Assembly (NCBI RefSeq): GCF_000718515.1
Contig: NZ_JNZS01000009.1
Coordinates: 310,001-374,000 of the forward strand
Origin: Micromonospora parva
GTDB lineage: Bacteria > Actinomycetota > Actinomycetes > Mycobacteriales > Micromonosporaceae
DNA: 64,000 nucleotides
Reading direction: 5' to 3'
Part shown: positions 26,381 through 32,978 of the stretch, piece after piece
Layout: each line of letters starts with the position of its first letter
Numbering within the stretch: the first letter of the stretch is position 1
Made by a program: the position numbers and the translations under genes
Notes under the pieces: generated by a model
What the model was told of the DNA's origin: nothing
The model's input: the letters and a program-made list of their open reading frames with translations, nothing else
Databases searched by the model: none

Positions 26381-27352
26381 TTAGCGGGTGAGGGTGAAGG
26401 GGCGGAAGGTGCGGGGCCCGTAGAGCCGGTCCAGCACCTGGTCGAGTTCGCGCAGCAGGCCCCAGGCGTCGTCGGGCCGGTCGGAGAGGCGGCGCTGACG
26501 GCAGCCTTGGGCGAAGGTGAGCAGCTCGCGCGGCGCGTGGCGGTTGAGCAGCGAGGTCATGCAGCGGGTGGCCATCCAGATGTCGGTGCCCGGCCCGCAC
26601 TGCCGCTTCTGGGCGATCTCGGGCGGGTACCAGTCCTCGTGGCCGGGCACCAGCGCCGGGATCGTGCTGCCGACGGGGGCGGAGAAGCACCAGTCGACCA
26701 GCACCACGCCGTGGGCGTCCGGCTCGATCAGGACGTGTCGCGGCAGGACCGCGCCGTGCACGATGCCGGCCCGGTGGGCCAGGCCGAGCACCACCAGCAG
26801 CCGCCGCCACATCCAGGCCACGTCCCGGGCGTCCAGCCCGTCCGGGTACGCGCGCCGCACCTCGTCGAGGGTGTGCAGGCCGGATGCGGTGGCGAGCACG
26901 TTGATCCGCCGTTCGGCGCCGGTCACGCTGTCGCGGTGCCGGAATTCGTCGACGAGCCTCGGCACGTACGGCAGGTAGCGCGGGTCGCCGCGCTCGGCGA
27001 TGGTGTGCAGGGCGTGCGCCTCGCGGGCCATCAGGTCGTTGTCGGTGGGCTGTCGGGGCAGCTTGAGCAGCCGGTCGTCGCCGACGTCGTAGAGGTCGGC
27101 GAGATCGCCGGAGTGGACCGGCGCGCCGAGGCGGTAGTCGCCGAGGACGGTGACCCGCCGGGCCTGCCACCGGGTGGTGACGTGGATGAAGGCTTCGGTG
27201 GCTTCGGCGCGTACCGCAGGGTCGGTCGGCAGGCGGTCGGGGTGCAGGGCCGCGACCAGCTCGCGGTAGCGGCGGGCCGACTGATCGGTGCCGAACAGGT
27301 CGGTGTCGGTGCGGGCGGCAGCGACCAGGCGGATGGCCTCGGTGGTCATCAC
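26381..27352 (-). CDS. J-domain-like N-terminus fused to a protein pseudokinase
   Basis: A 323-residue protein. Residues 5-60 resemble a J domain (YRELVAALHPDRLPTDPAVRAEATEAFIHVTTRW) with the HPD signature at 37-39. The rest follows a eukaryotic-like kinase fold: a Lys in DRLLKLPRQ, an alpha-C Glu in MAREAHAL, and a long helical C-lobe. The catalytic loop, however, reads IVHGAVLPRHVLIE where active kinases have HRDxKxxN, so the catalytic Asp and Asn are missing; the DFG position is DWC. I infer a nucleotide-binding pseudokinase. The start (GTG 27352, or ATG three bases later) overlaps the NUDIX stop, so translation is coupled. Confidence 0.72.
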   Translation of the reverse strand: MMTTEAIRLVAAARTDTDLFGTDQSARRYRELVAALHPDRLPTDPAVRAEATEAFIHVTTRWQARRVTVLGDYRLGAPVHSGDLADLYDVGDDRLLKLPRQPTDNDLMAREAHALHTIAERGDPRYLPYVPRLVDEFRHRDSVTGAERRINVLATASGLHTLDEVRRAYPDGLDARDVAWMWRRLLVVLGLAHRAGIVHGAVLPRHVLIEPDAHGVVLVDWCFSAPVGSTIPALVPGHEDWYPPEIAQKRQCGPGTDIWMATRCMTSLLNRHAPRELLTFAQGCRQRRLSDRPDDAWGLLRELDQVLDRLYGPRTFRPFTLTR

Positions 27353-28101
27353 CGCACCGTCTCCTCGCGGGCGGGGCGCAGAAGCGCCGGGTGCAGCAGC
27401 CGGGCGTCGCCGGCCCGGTAGAGCCGGGCGCGGGGACCGCCCCGGGCCCCACCGCGCTCGGTGCTGGCGCCGGTGCTCTCCACGAAGCCCGGCACGGAGA
27501 GCACCTTGCGGTGGAAGTTGCCGGCGTGCAGCGGGTGCCCCCAGACGGTCTCGTAGACGGCCCGCAGCTCGCTGATGGTGAACTCGGCGGCGAGGAAGCG
27601 GGTGGCGAGCGGGGTGTACTCCAGCTTGGAGCGGGCCCGTTCCAGCGCGTCGTCGATGATCCGGCCGTGGTCGAAGGCGAGCTGTCGGCTGGTCAACGCG
27701 GTCACCGGCAGCCAGATCGCCTCGTCGGCGTCGCTGCCGGCCGCGGGGTCCGGCAGGTCGGGAGCGAACGCGAGGTGGGCGATCGAGACGACCCGCATCC
27801 GCGGGTCCCGGTCGCGAGCGCCATAGCTGCCCAACTGCTCCAGGTGTACGCGGCGCAGCTCCTCGCCGCCGAGCCCGGTCTCCTCGGCCAACTCCCGTCG
27901 GGCGCCGGCGGTCAGGTCCTCGTCGGGGCGGACGAAGCCGCCGGGCAGCGCCCAGTGCCCGGCGAAGGGTGCCTCGCCGCGCCGGATCAGCAGCAGGTGC
28001 AGCGCGTCCTCGCGGATGGTCAGCGCCACCACGTCGACGGTCACGGCGACCGACGGGTAGGCCCGGGGGTCGTACGCGGCCAGGAACTCCTGCTCGTTCA
28101 T
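27349..28101 (-). CDS. NrtR-like NUDIX-domain transcriptional regulator
   Basis: A 250-residue protein with the two-part NrtR architecture: an N-terminal NUDIX domain and a C-terminal winged helix (FTISELRAVYETVWGHPLHAGNFHRKVLSVPG). In studied NrtR proteins the NUDIX part senses ADP-ribose-type NAD metabolites. Here the NUDIX box is intact: Gly55, Glu61, Arg69-Glu70, Glu73-Glu74, Gly76, so hydrolysis remains possible. It is the first gene of the operon, and two tandem palindromes stand 9-40 bases before its ATG, which suggests autoregulation. The C-terminal 35 residues are Arg/Gly-rich. No NAD biosynthesis gene is nearby. Confidence 0.82.
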   Translation of the reverse strand: MNEQEFLAAYDPRAYPSVAVTVDVVALTIREDALHLLLIRRGEAPFAGHWALPGGFVRPDEDLTAGARRELAEETGLGGEELRRVHLEQLGSYGARDRDPRMRVVSIAHLAFAPDLPDPAAGSDADEAIWLPVTALTSRQLAFDHGRIIDDALERARSKLEYTPLATRFLAAEFTISELRAVYETVWGHPLHAGNFHRKVLSVPGFVESTGASTERGGARGGPRARLYRAGDARLLHPALLRPAREETVR

Positions 28102-28109
28102 CGTGTCAC

Positions 28110-28141
28110 TCTCATTCTGAGAACATCTCTCTGTGAGAACA
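28110..28141. promoter_or_regulatory. Tandem operator upstream of the NrtR-like operon
   Basis: Two units, TCTCATTCTGAGAACA and TCTCTCTGTGAGAACA, lie head to tail with a 16-base period. Each unit is an inverted repeat (TCTCW-N3-TGAGA) followed by ACA. They end nine bases before the operon's first codon, a good repressor position, and are AT-rich in a GC-rich setting. Confidence 0.7.
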
Positions 28142-28205
28142 ACTTAACGCATGGGGGCGCCGTTGCCAAGAGGGCGCAATCAGCGCACGGGACGCTTCGG
28201 TGCGC

Positions 28206-29072
28206 TCAGCGCAGGTGACCCGTCAGGTGTGGTCGACCACGGGAGTCGTGCAGTGTGAAGCCGCCGTCCGGAAGCAGCGCGAAGCTCACAGTGCTCGGCA
28301 GAGGCACGGGCAGCTTGAAGGCGACCTCGACGGTGTACGCGTCGGGCAGTCGGGCCTCCAGCGCGGCCAGGCAGCGCGCCTTGCTCCACATGCCGTGCGC
28401 GATCGGCCGGCGGAAACCGAACAGCCGCGCCCCGAGTCGGGACGTGTGGATCGGGTTGTGGTCGCCGGAGACCCGCGCGTACTCCGTACCGACGCGCGGG
28501 TCCACCCGCCAGCGGGCGGTGGCCGTCGGCGGCGCGGGCCGTTCGCCCCGGTCGCGTCCGCCGGGCGTGCGCTCCCGACCGAGGTACGTCGAGACGCCGC
28601 GCCACACCTCCTCCCCGTCGACCGAGCCGACCAGCACCACGTCGACCTGCCGCCCCCGGTCGTGTGGGCGCAGATTCTCCGCGTACGTGGTGAAGTCGAG
28701 GGTCTCGTCGGCGGTGATCGGGCGGCGCACGGTGATCCGGTTGCGCACGTGCACCAGACCGAGCAGCGGGACGGGGAAGTCCGGCGCGGTCATCAGGCGT
28801 AGGGCCAGCGGGAAGCCCATGACGTGCGGAAACGTCGCGGGCAGCCGATCGCTCAGCCGGAACCCGCAGACCCGGTCGTAGTCGGCCAACCGCCCCCGGT
28901 CCACTGTCACCCCGCCCACCGTCAACTCGACCGCCGGCAGGTCGGGCCCGCGCCGCCCGCCCCCGAGGCCCGGCAGCGCGCCGAGCAACGCCCGTCGGTG
29001 CAGCGCCCCGGCCGCCGGCATCCGAGCCAGCTCGACACTGGTACGACCGCCCGGTCCCGGCTGCCCGCCCAT
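28206..29072 (-). CDS. MaoC-family acyl-ACP/acyl-CoA dehydratase (HtdX-like)
   Basis: A 288-residue double-hotdog hydratase/dehydratase. The C-terminal hotdog carries the catalytic segment YARVSGDHNPIHTSRLGARLFGF followed by RPIAHGMWSKA, giving the Asp-x4-His pair of MaoC enzymes. The N-terminal hotdog has lost this motif, as usual. The ATG shares its first base with the FabG stop. In M. tuberculosis the same trio (htdX-fabG4 divergent from fadA2) exists, supporting a joint role in chain elongation or degradation of fatty acids. Confidence 0.88.
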   Translation of the reverse strand: MGGQPGPGGRTSVELARMPAAGALHRRALLGALPGLGGGRRGPDLPAVELTVGGVTVDRGRLADYDRVCGFRLSDRLPATFPHVMGFPLALRLMTAPDFPVPLLGLVHVRNRITVRRPITADETLDFTTYAENLRPHDRGRQVDVVLVGSVDGEEVWRGVSTYLGRERTPGGRDRGERPAPPTATARWRVDPRVGTEYARVSGDHNPIHTSRLGARLFGFRRPIAHGMWSKARCLAALEARLPDAYTVEVAFKLPVPLPSTVSFALLPDGGFTLHDSRGRPHLTGHLR

Positions 29073-30433
29073 CACGCCCCCAGCAGGCTCTGCCCGCACA
29101 CCCGGACCACGTTTCCGCTGACCGCGCCGCTGGCCGGCCAGGCCAGCCAACCGATCGTCTCGGCCACGTCCACCGGCAACCCGCCCTGGGCCAGGCTGTT
29201 CATCCGCCGGCCCGCCTCGCGGACCACCAGCGGGATGCGCGCGGTGAGCCGGGTCTCGATGAAGCCCGGGGCCACCGCGTTGACGCTGATCCCCCGTTCC
29301 CGCAGGGTCGGGGCCAGTGAGTCGACCAACCCGATCACGCCAGCCTTGCTGGTGGCGTAGTTGGTCTGCCCCCGGTTGCCGGCGATCCCGGCGATCGAGG
29401 AGACCGAGATGATCCGTCCGCCGGTCGGGATCAGCTCCCGCTCCAGCAGCACGTCGTTGATCCGCTCCTGGCTGGAGAGGTTGACGTCGATGACCTGGTC
29501 CCACCGGTCGGCGTCCATCCGGCCGAGCGTCTTGTCCCGGGTGATGCCGGCGTTGTGCACCACCACGTCGACCCGGCCGTGCCGGCTGGCCAGGTGCTCG
29601 GCGAGTCGGGTCGGCGCGTCCGGCGCGGTCAGGTCGAGTTGGACGGCGGTGCCGCCGATGTCGTTCGCCACCGCGGCGAGCGCGTCGCCGGCCGCCGGGA
29701 TGTCCAGGGCCACCACCGTCGCGCCGTCGCGGGCCAGCACCTTGGCCAGCGCCGCGCCGATGCCCCGCGCGGCGCCGGTGACCAGCACCACCTGACCGTC
29801 CAGTGGGCGGTCCCAGTCGGCCGGGGCGCTCGCCGTGCCGCCGCCGACCCGCACGACCTGCCCCGACACGTACGCGGACCGCCCGGACAGCAGGAAACGG
29901 AGGGTCGATTCGAGGCTGGTGGCCGTGCCCGCGGCGAGGGTCGGGCCGTCGGCGCGGCTCACGTAGACGAGTTGCGCGGTGCTGCCCCGGCCGAATTCCT
30001 TGCCGATGCTGCGGACCAGACCTTCGAGGGCGCGCTGGGCCGTCGCCTCGCGGGGTGTCGCGCACTCCCGTGGCGGGGTGCCCAGCACGATCACCCGACC
30101 GCTGGGCAGCACGGCCCGGGCCTGCGGGTGGAAGAAGTCGTAGAGCTGGCGCAGCTCGGTCGAGTCGGTGACCCCGGTGGCGTCGAAGAGCAGTGCCCCG
30201 TACCGCTGCCCGGTGGCCGCCGGGTCGGCCAGCTCGACCCCGGCGGCGGTCAGCATCTTGGCGAGCGGCTCGGCGAGCCGGCCGCCGGTGGCCGCGCCGA
30301 GCAGCGCCGGCCCGGGCAGCAGCGGGTCGCCGGGGTGGTGCCGGCGCAGTCGGGGCGGGTCGGGCAGCCCGAGGCGCTTGACCAGCGCGCGGCCGGCGGC
30401 CGATTGGACGAAGCTCGCGTACCTGTCGGTCAT
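29072..30433 (-). CDS. fabG: Two-domain 3-oxoacyl-ACP/CoA reductase (FabG4-like)
   Basis: A 453-residue short-chain dehydrogenase, about twice the usual FabG length. The C-terminal ~240 residues are a full SDR: cofactor motif VTGAARGIGAALAKVLA, NAG in VVVHNAGITRD, and catalytic Ser-Tyr-Lys in SSIAGIAGNRGQTNYATSK. The N-terminal ~200 residues form a second, cofactor-less Rossmann-like domain, as in mycobacterial FabG4. NADH- or NADPH-dependent reduction of long 3-oxoacyl thioesters is expected. Divergent from fadA, with a TetR-type palindrome in the 55-base gap. Confidence 0.9.
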   Translation of the reverse strand: MTDRYASFVQSAAGRALVKRLGLPDPPRLRRHHPGDPLLPGPALLGAATGGRLAEPLAKMLTAAGVELADPAATGQRYGALLFDATGVTDSTELRQLYDFFHPQARAVLPSGRVIVLGTPPRECATPREATAQRALEGLVRSIGKEFGRGSTAQLVYVSRADGPTLAAGTATSLESTLRFLLSGRSAYVSGQVVRVGGGTASAPADWDRPLDGQVVLVTGAARGIGAALAKVLARDGATVVALDIPAAGDALAAVANDIGGTAVQLDLTAPDAPTRLAEHLASRHGRVDVVVHNAGITRDKTLGRMDADRWDQVIDVNLSSQERINDVLLERELIPTGGRIISVSSIAGIAGNRGQTNYATSKAGVIGLVDSLAPTLRERGISVNAVAPGFIETRLTARIPLVVREAGRRMNSLAQGGLPVDVAETIGWLAWPASGAVSGNVVRVCGQSLLGA

Positions 30434-30442
30434 GGGCGTAGC

Positions 30443-30456
30443 CTACTGGCGAGTAG
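30443..30456. promoter_or_regulatory. Palindromic operator between fabG-maoC and fadA
   Basis: CTACTGGCGAGTAG, with perfect five-base outer arms, lies 10 bases upstream of the fabG start and 33 bases upstream of the fadA start. It matches the two tandem sites at 20044-20073 in front of the TetR gene (consensus CTACKSRCGMGTAR). Confidence 0.7.
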
Positions 30457-30488
30457 GGTTTGAGCAACACATCTTGAGGAGGCGGATC

Positions 30489-31781
30489 GTGCAGAGCATC
30501 CGGCGGGTCGCGGTCATCGGGGGCAACCGCATCCCCTTCGCCCGTTCCAACTCCCGCTACGCGGACGCGTCGAACGCCGACCTGCTCGGCGCGGCGCTCG
30601 ACGGCCTGATCGCCCGCTACGGCCTGGCCGGGCAGCGGGTCGGCGAGGTGGTGACCGGAGCGGTGCTCAAGCACTCCCGCGACTTCAACCTCACCCGCGA
30701 GGTCGTCCTCGGCTCCCGGCTCGACCCGCACACCCCGGCGTACGACATCCAGCAAGCGTGCGGCACCGGCCTGGAGGCGACGATCCTGGTCGCCAACAAG
30801 ATCGCCCTCGGCCAGCTCGACGTGGGCATCGCCGGCGGCGTGGACACCACCTCCGACGCCCCGCTCGCCGTCAACGAGGAGATGCGCCGCACGCTGCTCA
30901 AGCTCAACAGCGCCCGCACCCTGGGCGAACGGCTCAAGATCGCGGCGAAGCTGCGCCCGCTCCAGCCGTTCAAGCCGGACATCCCGCGCAACGCCGAGCC
31001 GCGTACCGGCCTGTCCATGGGTGAGCACGCCGCCCGAACCGCAGTGCGGTGGCAGATCGACAGGCGATCCCAGGACGAGCTGGCGCTGCGCTCGCACCAG
31101 CGGCTCGCCGCCGCGTACGACAGGGGCTTCTTCGACGACCTGATGACGCCGTACCTGGGGCTGACCCGCGACGCGAACCTGCGCCCGGACACCAGCGTGG
31201 AGAAGCTCGGCTCGCTCAAGCCGGTCTTCGGCACCCGTGGCCCGGACGCCGAGCACGCCACCATGACCGCCGGCAACTCGTCGCCCCTCACCGACGGCGC
31301 ATCCACTGTGCTGCTGGCCAGCGAGGAGTGGGCGGCGGCGCACAACCTGCCGGTGCTGGCCTGGTTCAGCTGGTCGGAGACCGCGGCTGTGGACTTCGTC
31401 CACGGCGACGAGGGTCTGCTGATGGCACCCGCGTACGCGGTCCCCCGGATGCTGGCCCGCGCCGGCCTGACGTTGCAGGACTTCGACTACTACGAGATCC
31501 ACGAGGCGTTCGCGTCGCAGGTGCTGGCCACCCTCGCCGCCTGGGAGTCGCCGGAGTTCTGCAAGGACCGGCTCGGCCTGGACGCGCCGCTGGGCGCGGT
31601 CGACACCGACCGGCTCAACGTCAACGGCTCGTCGCTGGCTGCCGGGCACCCGTTCGCCGCCACCGGCGGGCGGATCGTTGCCACACTGGCCAAACTGCTG
31701 GCCGAGAAGGGCAGCGGACGCGGGCTGATCTCCATCTGCGCGGCCGGCGGTCAGGGCGTGACAGCCATCCTGGAGCGCTGA
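30489..31781 (+). CDS. fadA: Acetyl-CoA C-acyltransferase (thiolase, FadA2-like)
   Basis: A 430-residue thiolase cleaving 3-oxoacyl-CoA. The acylated nucleophile lies in DIQQACGTGLEA, the second active-site region in YYEIHEAFASQVLATLAAW with NVNGSSLAAGHPFAATGGR, and the C-terminal catalytic Cys in ISICAAGGQGVTAI. All are intact. GTG start with GAGGAGG seven bases upstream. Transcribed divergently from the fabG-maoC operon, sharing its operator. Confidence 0.93.
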   Translation: MQSIRRVAVIGGNRIPFARSNSRYADASNADLLGAALDGLIARYGLAGQRVGEVVTGAVLKHSRDFNLTREVVLGSRLDPHTPAYDIQQACGTGLEATILVANKIALGQLDVGIAGGVDTTSDAPLAVNEEMRRTLLKLNSARTLGERLKIAAKLRPLQPFKPDIPRNAEPRTGLSMGEHAARTAVRWQIDRRSQDELALRSHQRLAAAYDRGFFDDLMTPYLGLTRDANLRPDTSVEKLGSLKPVFGTRGPDAEHATMTAGNSSPLTDGASTVLLASEEWAAAHNLPVLAWFSWSETAAVDFVHGDEGLLMAPAYAVPRMLARAGLTLQDFDYYEIHEAFASQVLATLAAWESPEFCKDRLGLDAPLGAVDTDRLNVNGSSLAAGHPFAATGGRIVATLAKLLAEKGSGRGLISICAAGGQGVTAILER

Positions 31782-31943
31782 ACGCACGACGGTCCGTCCC
31801 TTATCGGGACGCCTGCCGGCGGGCGTTAACGGACCGTTCAGGAGTTGGTCCGCTGGCCGAGGGTTTACCACGCGATCGTGATCGTTGCCGCGCTCTCGGC
31901 GCGGGAACTGCTCACTCCTGCGTGCGGAACGGGGCGTGTCACC

Positions 31944-32978
31944 GTGGAGTCAGCCCTCAGCCGGACGACCACCCTCTCGGTGGTCATCCCGATGTTCAAC
32001 GAGGCTGCGGTCATCCCAGCGCTGGTCGCCCGGCTGCGACCGGTGCTCGACGCGCTCGCCGTCGACTACGAGGTGGTCGCCGTCGACGACGGCAGCCGGG
32101 ACGACACCGTGTCGGCGCTCTTCGACCACGGCCGGGAGTGGCCGCAACTGCGGGTGCTCCGGCTGCGGCGCAACAGTGGCCACCAGGCGGCGTTGACCGC
32201 CGGCCTGCACCGGGCCGTCGGCCAGTGGGTGGTCAGCCTCGACGCCGATCTCCAGGATCCGCCGGAGACCATCGCCGAGATGCTCCGGGTGGCCCGCGAG
32301 GACGGGGTGGATGTCGTCTACGGCGTTCGCGCCGACCGCAGCACCGACACGATGTTCAAGCGCAACACCGCCCGCGGCTACTACTGGGCGATGCGCCGGC
32401 TCGTCGGCGTCGACCTGCCCGCGCAGGCCGGCGACTTCCGGTTGCTCAGCCGGGACGTGATCGAGGTGCTGCGCCGGTTGCCCGAACGCGCCCCGGTCTA
32501 TCGGCTGCTGGTGCCGTCGCTCGGCTTCCCCTGCGCCGAGGTGCGCTACGACCGGGAGGCCCGCGCCGCCGGCGAGACGAAGTATCCGCTGCGCCGGATG
32601 ATGGCCCTGGCCTGGGAGAGCACCGCGAACTTCTCCGCCGCGCCGCTGCGCCTGGCCACCTGGCTGGGGATGTCCAGCTTCCTGCTCTGCCTCGCGCTGA
32701 TCGTGTTCGGCATGGTCGTGCACGTCTCCGGCGCCACCATCCCCGGCTGGACGTCGATGTTCGTCGCGGTGCTGCTGCTCAGTGGGGTGCAGTTGATCTG
32801 CCTCGGCCTGTTGGGTGACTACGTCGGCCGGATCTACGCCACGGTGCAGAACCGGCCCGCGTTCCACATCGGGTTCGACTCCCGGGACGAGCGGGATGAG
32901 CCCGCGGGTGCGAAGCCCGTCGCACGGGGCGACGACCGTACGCCGAGCTTCGATTCGGTGGTCGGCGTCCGTGGCTGA
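31944..32978 (+). CDS. Family 2 glycosyltransferase, polyprenyl-phosphate sugar transferase type
   Basis: A 344-residue GtrB/DPM1-like enzyme that would move a sugar from a nucleotide donor to a polyprenyl phosphate at the inner membrane face. The GT-A domain has LSVVIPMFNEA, VVAVDDGSRDDT and the metal-binding SLDADLQDPPE. Two C-terminal helices (FLLCLALIVFGMVVHVSG and FVAVLLLSGVQLICLGLL) anchor it. GTG at 31944 is chosen because the fold starts at once; longer in-frame starts exist upstream. It overlaps the next gene by eight bases, so the pair probably works together. Confidence 0.85.
   Translation: MESALSRTTTLSVVIPMFNEAAVIPALVARLRPVLDALAVDYEVVAVDDGSRDDTVSALFDHGREWPQLRVLRLRRNSGHQAALTAGLHRAVGQWVVSLDADLQDPPETIAEMLRVAREDGVDVVYGVRADRSTDTMFKRNTARGYYWAMRRLVGVDLPAQAGDFRLLSRDVIEVLRRLPERAPVYRLLVPSLGFPCAEVRYDREARAAGETKYPLRRMMALAWESTANFSAAPLRLATWLGMSSFLLCLALIVFGMVVHVSGATIPGWTSMFVAVLLLSGVQLICLGLLGDYVGRIYATVQNRPAFHIGFDSRDERDEPAGAKPVARGDDRTPSFDSVVGVRG

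Noticed and set aside
24153..27452. A 1099-codon open frame that would fuse the PurA-like enzyme to a long upstream region
   Set aside because: The upstream part reads the vWA and pseudokinase genes in the wrong frame (Arg/His/Pro-rich). The PurA-like fold starts cleanly at GTG 25415 overlapping the vWA stop.
28206..31871. A 1221-codon open frame on the minus strand spanning maoC, fabG and fadA
   Set aside because: Only its last ~288 codons are the MaoC gene; the rest is antisense or out-of-frame Arg/Ala/Gly-rich sequence typical of high-GC shadow frames, and it crosses two real genes and their promoter.
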